Source: Pseudomonadota bacterium (GTDB lineage: Bacteria > Myxococcota_A > UBA796 > GCA-2862545). Taken from it: a stretch of DNA of 64,000 nt. The notes beneath the pieces were generated by a model. The model did no database searches and was not told where the DNA came from. It saw only the letters and a list, made by a program, of their open reading frames with translations. Location: assembly GCA_947505245.1 (NCBI GenBank), contig CANNIZ010000001.1:1-64000 (forward strand). The letters are read 5' to 3'. The position numbers and the translations under genes are program-made. The first letter of the stretch is position 1. Each line of letters begins with the position of its first letter. Positions 27,201 through 36,195 of this stretch are shown one piece after another.

Positions 27201-27289
27201 TTGTTGACGCTGAAATTGTCGTTCACTTCGACAAGGGGCGCGGCGTTCGCGAGCGACGCGAGATGGATCAACAGCGGGGTCGTAAACAT
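24254..27289 (-). CDS. giant MopE-repeat surface protein with MYXO-CTERM-like anchor
   Basis: This protein is about 1,011 residues long. It has a signal peptide (MFTTPLLIHLASLANA) and an N-terminal concanavalin/laminin-G-like domain of about 230 residues. One TSP3-like motif follows (DNCVAVSNVAQTDLDGNRIG), then 11 repeats of the MopE type (DC..LD..I.P.A.EVCD.IDQDCDGN; PF11617-like). The tail is Asp/Thr-rich, then SDRPFDS, GEACGC, a hydrophobic helix and Arg cluster. The repeats should bind Ca2+ or another metal and be displayed on the cell surface. In-frame upstream starts exist (e.g. 27343), so the N-terminus is uncertain. Confidence 0.85.
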   Translation of the reverse strand: MFTTPLLIHLASLANAAPLVEVNDNFSVNNDPFAGLSRTYTGHSGPWAAGTTDGWQCDGSSPTTDTLEPAADFSGSSWGYGTAGYVDDFLTYTGREWRDVTVKSRIYIDEDDGFNYADTCGMIVRWQSPRDYYVFFTSNDDAPNTGSGSHRDASGIRLYRVRSGNAVEIGAIANTIPDLQWATMRVVVSGSTPVTIAYAVDANDDGSNDYTGTFTDSAADRITTGGRVGLYSYNARFECNFDWVTVTIDDKDTDLDTVPDARDNCVAVSNVAQTDLDGNRIGDACEDLDGDGYAPPQDCNDGNAAVHPGATELCDAIDQDCDGNLLEAFADFDVDNTPDCIDPDDDNDGDLDTSDCNDFDIAFSRFAVEQCDSVDNDCDGDLVDGFTNTDADAFPNCVDLDDDGDGSPDTVDCAPLDKAISPLALEVCDLIDQDCDGNLVESFLNTDGDLQPDCADADDDNDGYPDVGDCGPLVAAIHPGAVESACDDIDSNCDGSKSDGLDVDSDMDGLADCVDLDDDGDGSLDTADCAPLDKAVYPNALEICDLIDQDCDKNLIEGFANTDGDTQPDCVDVDDDGDGSLDTVDCKSLDNTIFPGAVEVCDTVDSNCNGDFVDGFPDFDLDTKADCVDLDDDNDGDPDVTDCNDTNKAIFTSAVEACDLIDSNCNSSLVDSFSDNDLDKTPDCVDPDDDNDTEADVTDCAPLNAGVSHLTKEVCNGIDDDCSGTVDDTYATGVLTWYADVDKDGVGDDTVSVVACAAPTGFINQGGDCNDGDKTVNPSADETCRPGDDDCDGGADDADPNGPPPDTTNWYADRDSDGYGDAKSAFDACIQPDGYTDLGSATDCDDKDSNVNPNALELCANGVDDNCDGTVDEAVERDWWPDVDGDGYGDAAAVPRTGCASPGAEYVTNGDDCDDSDPDVNPRIEEILGNGVDDDCDPTTSDTPDTDTAVTDTDSGVASDRPFDSDLVDTDVAPLIGEACGCRAAPAVSGVWVVGALLVAARRRANRRTMR

Positions 27290-27402
27290 GTCCCACGCTA
27301 ACCCGGCACGACGCGCCCCGAGAACACGCGCGTAGCGGGACATGTTGCGGTAAACTGCGTTCGGGGGCGAGCGTGCGGCGCGACGCCACTCCCGGGGGCC
27401 CG
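27290..27402. promoter_or_regulatory. divergent promoter region between the two giant MopE genes
   Basis: The 113 bp between the two start codons must hold both promoters if the chosen starts are right. The arrangement implies shared or mutually exclusive expression of the two paralogues. I see no clear consensus promoter elements or a convincing dyad in it. Confidence 0.4.
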
Positions 27403-30400
27403 ATGTTGACGGTGGCATTACTTGGGTTCAACGCGGCATTCGGCGCTACCGTCACTGACATGGATCAGGGCTTCGGCACCACCCCCATCGCGGCGTACTC
27501 GGGGACGGTCACCAACCAGAACGGCCACTCAGGGGCCTGGACGACCGGGTACCCGGCGGACACCTGGACGCTGCCGAGCAACGGCTGGGTCCACGCGCTG
27601 ACGGACGACGGCGGAGGGACGTGGGGCGGCACCGGCCACGCCGTTGACAACCACCTGACGTACGCGGGGCGAGAGTGGCGCAACCTTACGCTGACCACGT
27701 TCATTTGGATGGACGACGAGGGGAACAACGGCGCGAGCGAGGACACCATCGGCCTTGTGTTTCGCTGGACCGACTCGTCGAATTTCTACCTGGCCTACAT
27801 GACGACGGACGATGGACCGGGTGTGGGCGACGGCAGCGTTGAACGCAACGGCATCTCGGGCACCCACCTGTACAAGGTCGTCGGTGGCATTGCGACCGAG
27901 ATTGGCTCCTCCGCCGTCACGTACCAGCTCGGCAATTCACGCGGATTCCGCGTCTCAGCCGTGGGCAGCGCGATCGACGTCTACGTCAGCAACAACGACG
28001 CCACCTTCACGGGCGGCGAGAAGGTCATCTCAGTCACGGATACGTCCCTATCGACCAACGGGCGCATCGGCCTGTACTGCTACGAATCGGGAAGCAGCCG
28101 CTGCAATTTCGACTCGGTGAAGGTCGAGATCGACAACAAAGACACCGACTCGGACGGGGTGTTCGACGCCCGCGACAACTGCGTTTCGGTGTCCAACGCC
28201 ACCCAGACCGACACGGACAACGACCGCATCGGTGACGCCTGCGAAGACAGCGACGGCGACGGCGATCCAGACCCGACCGACTGCGACGACGCGAACAACA
28301 CGATCTTCACCGGCGCGGTCGAGGTCTGCGACGGCGTCGATCAAGACTGCGACGGCAACCTCGTCGAGACGTTCGCGAACTTCGACGGGGACACGCAACC
28401 GGACTGCTTCGACACCGACGACGACAACGACCTGTCCCCCGACGCCGCGGATTGCAACGACGCGAACAACAAGATCTACCCGGGGGCGCCCGAGTCCTGT
28501 GACGCCATCGACTCCGACTGTGACGGGGACTTCGTCGACGGAGCGCCGAACTTTGACGGCGACACCCAGCCCGACTGCACGGACCTCGACGACGACAACG
28601 ACGGTGATCTCGACACCACCGACTGCAACGACGCCGACGCCACCATCAACAAGGCCGCCGCCGAGGTCTGCGACGGTATCGATCAGGACTGCGACGGCAA
28701 CCTCGTCGAAACCTTCTCGAATTTCGACGGCGACGCCCAGCCCGACTGCTTCGATCTCGACGACGACAACGACACCGACCCCGACACCACCGACTGCAAT
28801 GACGCCAACGCCGCGATCTCGACGAAGGCCACCGAGATCTGCGACGCCATCGACCAGGACTGCGACGGCAACATCGTCGAGGCGTTCACGAATTTCGACG
28901 GGGACACGCAGCCCGACTGCATCGATACCGACGACGACAACGACCTCGATCCCGACGCGACCGACTGCGACGACGCCAACAAGACCATCTACACGGGCGC
29001 GACCGAGAGCGCGTGCGACACCATCGACAGCAACTGCAACGGATCGATCCTGGACGGCAACGGCACGTTGGACACCGATCTGGACGGCACGTTCGACTGC
29101 AACGACCTCGACGACGACGATGACCTGACCCCAGACCTGTCGGACTGCGCCCCGCTGGACAAGAACGTGCATCCCGGCGCCACCGACGTCTGCGACCTGA
29201 TCGATCAGGACTGCGACGGCAACCTCGTCGAGGCGTTCACGAACACCGACGGCGACACCCTACCGGACTGCGTCGACGTCGATGACGACGGCGATGGCTC
29301 GCTCGACGGCGCGGACTGCCAGCCGCTGAACAAGGCGGTCTTCCCCGGCGCCATCGAGGCGTGCGACCTGATCGATAGCAATTGCGACACGAGCTACGTC
29401 GATGGCTTCCCGAATTTCGACGCGGACGCCGAGCCCGACTGCACCGACGCCGACGACGACAATGACGGCAGCCTCGACACGCCCGACTGCAATGACGCCG
29501 ACAAGACGATCTTCCCCGGTGCCACCGAGCTCTGCGACGGCATCGACAGCAATTGCAACAGCAGCCTCGTGGACGCGTTCTTGGACAGCGACGCCGATCT
29601 CGCTCCGGACTGCACCGATCTTGACGACGACAACGACACCGAACCCGACGTGAACGACTGCGCTCCGCTGAACGCCAGCGTGAATCACGCGGCGACGGAG
29701 ACCTGCAACAGCGTGGATGACGACTGCAGCGGAGTGATCGACGACTCCTACGCGCAGGGAGCCAAGACCTGGTACCTCGACGACGACAAGGACGGCTACG
29801 GCCTGACGGGCAGCTCCGTCATCGCGTGCGCGTCCCCTGTCGGGTACGCCGGCAAGGGAGCCGACTGCGACGATACCCGGGCGGCCACGAACCCGGTCGG
29901 CGTCGAGACCTGCGACCAAGGCGACGAGGACTGCGACGGCGGCGACGGCGACAATGACCCCGACGGCCCTCCCGTCGACGCGCAGAGCTGGTACTTCGAC
30001 GGCGACAGCGACACCTACGGCGACCTTGCAAACGCGACGATCGCGTGTGTACAGCCGGACCTGTACACGGACGAGTTCAGCGCGATCGACTGTGACGACA
30101 CGAATTCCGAGGCCAACCCGGCGATGCAGGAGGTCTGCAACAACGGTGTGGACGACAACTGCGATGGGACGGTGGACGATGACGCAGGCGACCTGCCGTG
30201 GTGGCCTGACGTCGACGGCGATGGCTTCGGCGACGCGAACACCGCGTCGGTCGTCGACTGCGCGCCGCCCGGCACCGGCTTCGTGACGAACGGCGACGAC
30301 TGCGACGACACGTCCGAGGACGTGAACCCCGACCAGCTCGAGCAGGCCGGCAACGGACGCGACGACGACTGCGACCCGACCACCCCCGACGAGGTCGACA

Positions 30401-30606
30401 CCGACACGGGGCTCGTGGACACGGACGACACCGACCTTCCAAACGATACCGACGGGCGGCCCTTTGAGACCGATGTCATCGACACCGGCCTGCCTGCGAT
30501 CATCGGCGAGGGCTGTGACTGTCGGCACGCCACCACCGCGCCGTGGGGCGCCCTCGCGCTGCTCGCGGGGCTCCTGGCGCGGCGCAAGGCGCTACGGTCG
30601 AACTGA
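27403..30606 (+). CDS. giant MopE-repeat surface protein, head-to-head paralogue
   Basis: This 1,067-residue paralogue of the divergent neighbour has a signal peptide (MLTVALLGFNAAFGA), a concanavalin-like domain and one TSP3-like motif (DNCVSVSNATQTDTDNDRIG). It carries 12 MopE repeats (for example DCNDANNKIYPGAPESCDAI followed by DSDCDG), GRPFETD, GEGCDC, a hydrophobic helix and ARRKALR. The ATG at 27403 follows GGGGG. The coding sequence overlaps the end of the convergent TSP3/MopE gene by 15 bp. The repeats are similar but not identical to the neighbour's, indicating an old duplication. Confidence 0.86.
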   Translation: MLTVALLGFNAAFGATVTDMDQGFGTTPIAAYSGTVTNQNGHSGAWTTGYPADTWTLPSNGWVHALTDDGGGTWGGTGHAVDNHLTYAGREWRNLTLTTFIWMDDEGNNGASEDTIGLVFRWTDSSNFYLAYMTTDDGPGVGDGSVERNGISGTHLYKVVGGIATEIGSSAVTYQLGNSRGFRVSAVGSAIDVYVSNNDATFTGGEKVISVTDTSLSTNGRIGLYCYESGSSRCNFDSVKVEIDNKDTDSDGVFDARDNCVSVSNATQTDTDNDRIGDACEDSDGDGDPDPTDCDDANNTIFTGAVEVCDGVDQDCDGNLVETFANFDGDTQPDCFDTDDDNDLSPDAADCNDANNKIYPGAPESCDAIDSDCDGDFVDGAPNFDGDTQPDCTDLDDDNDGDLDTTDCNDADATINKAAAEVCDGIDQDCDGNLVETFSNFDGDAQPDCFDLDDDNDTDPDTTDCNDANAAISTKATEICDAIDQDCDGNIVEAFTNFDGDTQPDCIDTDDDNDLDPDATDCDDANKTIYTGATESACDTIDSNCNGSILDGNGTLDTDLDGTFDCNDLDDDDDLTPDLSDCAPLDKNVHPGATDVCDLIDQDCDGNLVEAFTNTDGDTLPDCVDVDDDGDGSLDGADCQPLNKAVFPGAIEACDLIDSNCDTSYVDGFPNFDADAEPDCTDADDDNDGSLDTPDCNDADKTIFPGATELCDGIDSNCNSSLVDAFLDSDADLAPDCTDLDDDNDTEPDVNDCAPLNASVNHAATETCNSVDDDCSGVIDDSYAQGAKTWYLDDDKDGYGLTGSSVIACASPVGYAGKGADCDDTRAATNPVGVETCDQGDEDCDGGDGDNDPDGPPVDAQSWYFDGDSDTYGDLANATIACVQPDLYTDEFSAIDCDDTNSEANPAMQEVCNNGVDDNCDGTVDDDAGDLPWWPDVDGDGFGDANTASVVDCAPPGTGFVTNGDDCDDTSEDVNPDQLEQAGNGRDDDCDPTTPDEVDTDTGLVDTDDTDLPNDTDGRPFETDVIDTGLPAIIGEGCDCRHATTAPWGALALLAGLLARRKALRSN

Positions 30607-33291
30607 AGCCCTTCGGCGACGGCGCGCAAACATCAACGCGAGTACCGCGCCGAGCGCGCCCGGACCGCGCGCGCTCACGCACCCGAAGCCGAGGTCTTCC
30701 AGGGGCTCGGGCGTGGGGTGGTCGCCGTGTCCGACGTCGAGCGCGTCGATCAGCCCATCGCCATCGGCGTCGCCCTGCTCAGCGCCATCGACCACACCGT
30801 CGCCATCGCTGTCCGTGTCCAATCGGTCAGGAATCCCGTCACCGTCCGTATCGTCCGAGCTCTCTTCGGAGGACAAAACCCCGTCGTTGTCGTCGTCGGC
30901 GTCGTCCGCGTCGATCCACCCGTCCCCGTCGCTGTCGGTAGGGTTCGTCATCAAACCGAGCTCGGCCGCGTCGTCAACGCCATCCCCGTCGCTGTCCGCG
31001 AGGGTGGGGTCCAACCCCAGCGCATCCTCGAGACCGTCGGAGAGGCCGTCCCCGTCGCTATCGCTGTCGGGGTCACCGGGGTCTATGCCGTCACAGTCCT
31101 GGTCGATGCCATCGCCCGGGATCTCCAGCGCGTCGGGGTTGACGCTCGCGAGATCGTCGTCGCAATCACCAAACTGGCCGGCGTAGCCCGCAGGCCGCGA
31201 GCACGCCTGGGTCGCGTCGTTTGCCCAACCCCAAGAGTCACCGTCGCTGTCGACGTAGTAGGTGGACGTCAAGGCGTCTTCGTCGTCCGTACCGTCGCAG
31301 TCTTCGTCGACGCCATCGCAAAGATCGATGTGACCGGGCACGATAGCGGGGTTGTTGTCGTTGCAGTCGCCTGAAACCTGGGTGTACGTCGCTCCGCCAT
31401 TCGGCGAGCACACCGACGCGAAGCTCACGCCATAGCCGTCATGGTCGAGGTCGTTGTACCAGGGGCCGTCCACCGCGTCGGTGTCGATGACCGCGTCGCA
31501 GTCGTTGTCCCGTCCGTCGCACGTCTCGTCGGCCCCCGGGTAGATCACGGCGTCATTGTCGACGCAGTCGTCGTTGCGCCAGACGGTGCCTGCGGGCGCC
31601 TTGCAGTTCGTGGTGACGGCGACGCCGTTCTCGCCGTGACCGTCGCCGTCCAGGTCCCGGTACCACGGGACGGAGACGACGCCGTTGTCGTCGAAGCTGT
31701 CGCAGTCGTCGTCGCGGCCGTTGCACTGCTCAGGCGCACCTGGACGGACGTTCGGGTCCGTGTCGTCGCAGTCGATCGCGTTCGGCGCCCCGTCGCGGTC
31801 GAAGTCGTTACAGCCGAGCAGGCCGTTGTCGACGTCGTTGTCACAGTTCTGGTCGCGCCCGTCGCACACCTCGATGGCGCCTGGGTTCACGTCCGCCCGC
31901 GTCTCGTCACAGTCAACGCCGCTGCCGTAGCCGTCTCCGTCCGGGTCCGCGTCGCACGCATCGCCGACGCCGTCGGCGTCGGTGTCCCTCTGGCTGACGT
32001 TGGACGCGAACGGGCAGTTGTCCAAGGCGTCAAAGACGGAGTCGCCGTCGATGTCGTCACACGCGTCGCCCTTTCCGTTGCTGTTGCTGTCGAACTGCGT
32101 CGGGTTGGCGTTCATCGGGCAGTTGTCTGCACCATCGACAAACCCGTCGCCGTCGTCATCGTCATCGCACGCGTCACCGAGAGAGTCAAAGTCGATGTCC
32201 GACTGCGATTTGTTCGCGACAAACGGGCAATTGTCCGACGTGTCCGAGACGGTGTCGCCGTCGTCATCGGGGTCGCAGACGTCGCCCTTGCCGTCCGAAT
32301 CGAGGTCTGCCTGGTTGAGGTTGCTCACGAGGCCGCAATTGTCCACGCCGTCCTTCAGCGTGTCCCCGTCGGTGTCCGCGATCAGGCGGTTGGTGCCGTC
32401 GATCAGCTCCTTTTCGTCGAACGCACCGTCAGCGTCAGGGTCGTCGCACGCGTCGCCCTTGCCGTTGTTGTCGAAGTCGGCCTGGGTCGGGTTTCGCGTG
32501 GCGACACAGTTGTCGCTGATGTCGGCAACGAGGTCGCCGTCGGCGTCGTTCTGGGACACGACGAGGTCGTCGAACGTGGCCTGTTCGTTGCCGCCCCCGT
32601 ACGAGAACAGGCCGACCTCACCCGCCGGAAGCGGGCTCGCGTCCAACACGTTGATCAGCGTCTCCGTGCCCTCGAACACTCCGTTTCGGCTCACGTCGAG
32701 CTGCACCGTGATGCGCCCGCCGATCATTTCCACGCGCAGCGCCTGCTGCGTGCCGGCCGTGAGCGAGGTGGCGGACTGCGCGAGCACGTTGGTGGTCGTC
32801 GAGGTGACCCTGAACAGCTTGACGCCGGTGAACAGCGCCTCGGACACCGGCCCGGCGCCGCCGTTGAACGACCTGCCCTGCGCGCCATTCGTGCGCGAGA
32901 GCGCGACCAGGTAGTACGTGCTGGCCGCGGGGGCGTACCGCCACACCACGCCCATCGCGTTGCCGTAGCCGAGGAGGTCGTTCGCGTAGTCGACCTTCAC
33001 GTCGAGGCGCACGTCCCCGGTGGTGACGAGGCCGCGGTGCAGGATGTTGTCGACCGGGTCGCCGGTGCCGCCCCACGTTCCGAGCGGTGGTGACGTGGTC
33101 GTCGACGTTGTACGCACGCCGCTGATGCCGAGCGTCGTCCAGCCGTCTCCGCCGACGGCTGGCGGGAACTCCGTCACCCAGCCGTTGGTCCCGTGAAACG
33201 AGTTCGTCTCGTAGGTGTCGAAGTTTTCCGAGTACGTCGGCGCGAAGCCGGCGTGGGCGGGTGCGGTCGCGAGTGCCAATACGGTAAGCAT
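30592..33291 (-). CDS. thrombospondin type 3 / MopE repeat protein with MYXO-CTERM-like anchor
   Basis: This is an 899-residue protein. It has a signal peptide (MLTVLALATAPAHA) and an N-terminal lectin-like beta domain (about residues 15-245). Five TSP3 repeats of the form DNCP...NxxQxDxDxDGxGDACD follow, then five MopE motifs (DCDDTDPNVRPGAPEQCNGR) and a run of DSDGDG-type calcium loops. The C-terminal anchor is GFGCVSARGPGAL, a hydrophobic helix and RRRRRA. It is probably a calcium-stiffened surface fibre. It lacks the RPF motif found in the other three anchored proteins. No clear ribosome-binding site is visible. Confidence 0.85.
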   Translation of the reverse strand: MLTVLALATAPAHAGFAPTYSENFDTYETNSFHGTNGWVTEFPPAVGGDGWTTLGISGVRTTSTTTSPPLGTWGGTGDPVDNILHRGLVTTGDVRLDVKVDYANDLLGYGNAMGVVWRYAPAASTYYLVALSRTNGAQGRSFNGGAGPVSEALFTGVKLFRVTSTTTNVLAQSATSLTAGTQQALRVEMIGGRITVQLDVSRNGVFEGTETLINVLDASPLPAGEVGLFSYGGGNEQATFDDLVVSQNDADGDLVADISDNCVATRNPTQADFDNNGKGDACDDPDADGAFDEKELIDGTNRLIADTDGDTLKDGVDNCGLVSNLNQADLDSDGKGDVCDPDDDGDTVSDTSDNCPFVANKSQSDIDFDSLGDACDDDDDGDGFVDGADNCPMNANPTQFDSNSNGKGDACDDIDGDSVFDALDNCPFASNVSQRDTDADGVGDACDADPDGDGYGSGVDCDETRADVNPGAIEVCDGRDQNCDNDVDNGLLGCNDFDRDGAPNAIDCDDTDPNVRPGAPEQCNGRDDDCDSFDDNGVVSVPWYRDLDGDGHGENGVAVTTNCKAPAGTVWRNDDCVDNDAVIYPGADETCDGRDNDCDAVIDTDAVDGPWYNDLDHDGYGVSFASVCSPNGGATYTQVSGDCNDNNPAIVPGHIDLCDGVDEDCDGTDDEDALTSTYYVDSDGDSWGWANDATQACSRPAGYAGQFGDCDDDLASVNPDALEIPGDGIDQDCDGIDPGDPDSDSDGDGLSDGLEDALGLDPTLADSDGDGVDDAAELGLMTNPTDSDGDGWIDADDADDDNDGVLSSEESSDDTDGDGIPDRLDTDSDGDGVVDGAEQGDADGDGLIDALDVGHGDHPTPEPLEDLGFGCVSARGPGALGAVLALMFARRRRRASVRP

Positions 33292-33309
33292 GCGCGGACG
33301 ATACCCGAT

Positions 33310-33645
33310 CTAGGGTCGGGTCCCCAACTCGAACCCACACCCGTCTGCGCACGTCCCGATAATTGCGGTGGGATCCACGTCTCCGACGCAGCCCTCGAAG
33401 GCACCTCCTTGGAGCACCACCGACGCGCCGGTGATCACGCCCCCCGTGGGCTCATTTCCCGTCGCGGTGGCCCAGTCGTCGAACGCGACGGTGCACAGGT
33501 CGGTGTCGAACGACGTCGTCATGGTCTGCGCAACACCCACACACGTGCCGGACGCCGTCCACGTCCCCGCCGGCGGCACCTCGCACGGCGGCGCGCCGCA
33601 GCCCGCGAGCGCGGCGGCGGCCAGCAGGGTCCAGCCGGGCTTCAT
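33310..33645 (-). CDS. small lipoprotein coupled to glycogen phosphorylase
   Basis: This 111-residue protein has lipobox LAGC, seven further cysteines and a beta-rich body with TWTASGTCVG and a GCGFEL end. It is not a recognised family. Its ATG overlaps the phosphorylase stop by 4 bp (ATGA), so it is translationally coupled although the products work in different compartments. Confidence 0.68.
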   Translation of the reverse strand: MKPGWTLLAAAALAGCGAPPCEVPPAGTWTASGTCVGVAQTMTTSFDTDLCTVAFDDWATATGNEPTGGVITGASVVLQGGAFEGCVGDVDPTAIIGTCADGCGFELGTRP

Positions 33646-36095
33646 TTCACGGCGACCGGAGCGACGTGCCAGATGGTCCGGCAGTACTCGCGGATCGACC
33701 GGTCGGACGAGAACATGCCGCACCGCGCCGTGTTCAGGATCGACGCGCGCGACCACGCCTCGCGGTCGCGCCACGCCGCGTCCACGCGGTCCTGGGCTTC
33801 GACGTAGGCCCGGAAGTCGGCGAGCACCATGAACGGGTCGTGCTCGGTGAGGCCCTGGACGAGCGGCTGGAACACGTCGCGCTCGTGGGGGGCGAGGCCC
33901 TCGATCCGGTCCAACAGCGAGACCAGGTGGGCGTCGTGCCTGAGCACGTCCTGCGGGCTCCAGCCGTCCGCCTTCTTCGCGGCCACCTGCTCCGCCGTGA
34001 GGCCAAACAGGAAGAAGTTTTCGGGCCCGACGGCGTCGCGGATCTCGACGTTCGCCCCGTCCAGCGTTCCGATCGTGAGCGCGCCGTTGAGCGCGAACTT
34101 CATGTTGCCCGTGCCGGACGCCTCTTTCCCGGCGGTGCTGATCTGCTCCGACAGGTCGGCAGCCGGGTAGAGAATTTGCCCCAACGAAACCGAAAAGTCC
34201 GGCACAAAGACGACAGTGAGCACGCGCCGGGCGACCGGGTCCGCGGCGATGGCTGCGGCCACCGCGTGGGCGAACCGGATGATCAGCTTGGCCATCCGAT
34301 ACCCGGGCGCCGCCTTGCCCCCGAACACGAGCGTTCGGGGAACGAGGTCTTCCCCGGCCCGGATGCGCTCCCACAGGTGCAGAGCGTGCAGCAGCGCGAG
34401 GTGCTGGCGCTTGTACTCGTGGATCCGCTTCACCTGAACGTCGAACAGGGTGTCCGGATCGATGTGCAGGTGGTGGCGGTCGTTCAGGAAGGCCGCGAAT
34501 CGGCGCTTGTTCGCGACCTTGACCGCCCTCCACCGGGCGCGAAAGTCGGCGTCGTCCGCGAACGGCTCGAGCGAGGAGAGGAGGTCGAGATCGCGGATCC
34601 ACCGGTCGCCGATCGCGTCGCTGATCAGCGCGGTGAGGCCCGGATTGGCGAGCGCCATGAACCGCCGCGGGGTGACGCCGTTGGTGACGTTTTGAAATCG
34701 CTCGGGCCACAGGTCCGCGAAGTCGCGCAGCAGCGTCTCCTGGAGCAGGCGGGTGTGCAGCGCGGCGACGCCGTTGACGTGCAGGCTGCCCACGACCGCG
34801 AGGTGGGCCATGCGGACGCGACGTTCGCCGCGGTCGTCGATCAACGACATGCGATGGACCCGATCGTCGTCGCCAGGGAAACGCTCCCGCACCACCTCGA
34901 GGAAGCGTCGGTTGATCTCGAACACGATCTCGGTGTGGCGCGGCAACACGCGCTGGAACAGCTCGAGCGACCACGTCTCGAGCGCCTCGGGCAGCAGCGT
35001 ATGGTTCGTGTAGCCACACGTCTGCTGGGTGATCGTCCACGCGTCGTCCCAGCCGAGGCCGTGCACATCGACGAGCAACCTCATCAATTCGGCCACTGCG
35101 AGCGCGGGGTGGGTGTCGTTGAGCTGGACCGCGTACTTCTCGTGCAGACCGTGCAGATCGAGCGCGCGCTGGAGGTACAGGCGGACCATGTCCTGCAGCG
35201 AGCAGCTGATGAAGAAATACTGCTGCTCCAAGCGCAGCTGCCGGCCCGCAGCCGACGCGTCGTTCGGGTACAGGACCTTGGTGATGTTCTCCGAAGCCAT
35301 CTTCTGGTCGACAGCACCCAGGTAATCGCCACGATCAAACGCCTGGAAGTCGAAGTCGTCACACGCGACCGCCTGCCACAGCCGCAGGAAATTTGCGTTC
35401 TGGGTGCCGTAGCCGAGGATGACCGTGTCGTACGGCACGCCCTTCACGGCGCGACCGGGGATCCACCGCACCTTCAGGTGCCCATCCACCTGATCGTAGA
35501 CCGTGCGGCCGCCGAAGCCGACGATGTAGCCGACCTCGAGTCGCGGGATCTCCCACGGGTTGCCGTAGCGCAACCACCGATCGGCGCGTTCGACCTGCCA
35601 GCCGTCGTGGATGCCCTGCTCGAAGATGCCGTACTCGTAGCGGATGCCGTACCCGATCGTTGGCACGTCGAGCGTGGCGAGCGAGTCCATGTAGCAGGCG
35701 GCGAGCCGCCCGAGGCCTCCGTTGCCGAGCCCAGGCTCCTCCTCGGCGTCGAACAGGTCGGCGAGATCGAGCCCCAGCTCGTTCATCGCCTGCTTCACCT
35801 CGTGGGTGATGCCGAGCGCGAGCAGGTTGTTCGCGAGCTGCGGCCCGAGCAGGTACTCGGCGGACAGGTAGCAGACGGTGCGGCTGGCGCGCTCGAAGTA
35901 CGTCTGCGCAGACGCCACCCAGCGCGCCAGGACGCGGTCGCGCACGACCTGGGCGAGGGCCATGTAGCAATCGTTGCGCGTCGCCACCGCGGGAAACTTC
36001 GCCTGCGAGAAGTACAGCTTCCCGACGAAGTCCTTGCGGAGCGAGTCCGCGTCGTGCCCGAGGGTGATGTGGTCGCTCACATGAAGATGCGTCAT
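33642..36095 (-). CDS. glgP: glycogen/starch/maltodextrin phosphorylase
   Basis: This 817-residue, full-length enzyme releases glucose-1-phosphate from alpha-1,4-glucans in the cytoplasm. The PLP-binding signature EASGTGNMKFALNGALTIGT is intact, as are the N-terminal active-site blocks LGNGGLGRLAACYMDSLA and YGIRYEYGIFEQ. Also present are NDTHPALAVAELMR and TNGVTPRRF. Length and motifs agree with GlgP/MalP. No other glycogen gene is adjacent. Confidence 0.97.
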   Translation of the reverse strand: MTHLHVSDHITLGHDADSLRKDFVGKLYFSQAKFPAVATRNDCYMALAQVVRDRVLARWVASAQTYFERASRTVCYLSAEYLLGPQLANNLLALGITHEVKQAMNELGLDLADLFDAEEEPGLGNGGLGRLAACYMDSLATLDVPTIGYGIRYEYGIFEQGIHDGWQVERADRWLRYGNPWEIPRLEVGYIVGFGGRTVYDQVDGHLKVRWIPGRAVKGVPYDTVILGYGTQNANFLRLWQAVACDDFDFQAFDRGDYLGAVDQKMASENITKVLYPNDASAAGRQLRLEQQYFFISCSLQDMVRLYLQRALDLHGLHEKYAVQLNDTHPALAVAELMRLLVDVHGLGWDDAWTITQQTCGYTNHTLLPEALETWSLELFQRVLPRHTEIVFEINRRFLEVVRERFPGDDDRVHRMSLIDDRGERRVRMAHLAVVGSLHVNGVAALHTRLLQETLLRDFADLWPERFQNVTNGVTPRRFMALANPGLTALISDAIGDRWIRDLDLLSSLEPFADDADFRARWRAVKVANKRRFAAFLNDRHHLHIDPDTLFDVQVKRIHEYKRQHLALLHALHLWERIRAGEDLVPRTLVFGGKAAPGYRMAKLIIRFAHAVAAAIAADPVARRVLTVVFVPDFSVSLGQILYPAADLSEQISTAGKEASGTGNMKFALNGALTIGTLDGANVEIRDAVGPENFFLFGLTAEQVAAKKADGWSPQDVLRHDAHLVSLLDRIEGLAPHERDVFQPLVQGLTEHDPFMVLADFRAYVEAQDRVDAAWRDREAWSRASILNTARCGMFSSDRSIREYCRTIWHVAPVAVK

Positions 36096-36195
36096 TGGCC
36101 GCCTCGCCCCGTTTCTAGCACGCGCCCGACGTCGGGGGACGCGCGCCGGGCATACACGGCCTCGCAGCGGTCACGGGGGAGGCGGAGGATGACCC

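Noticed and set aside
25163-27301. 712-codon open frame antisense to the giant MopE gene
   Set aside because: The Val/Asp pattern is the mirror of the MopE repeat codons. No start signal or family match.
24254-33291. possible CRISPR-like array in the repeated DNA
   Set aside because: The repeats are in-frame protein repeats of about 45-60 codons with variable sequence, not short identical repeats with unique spacers.
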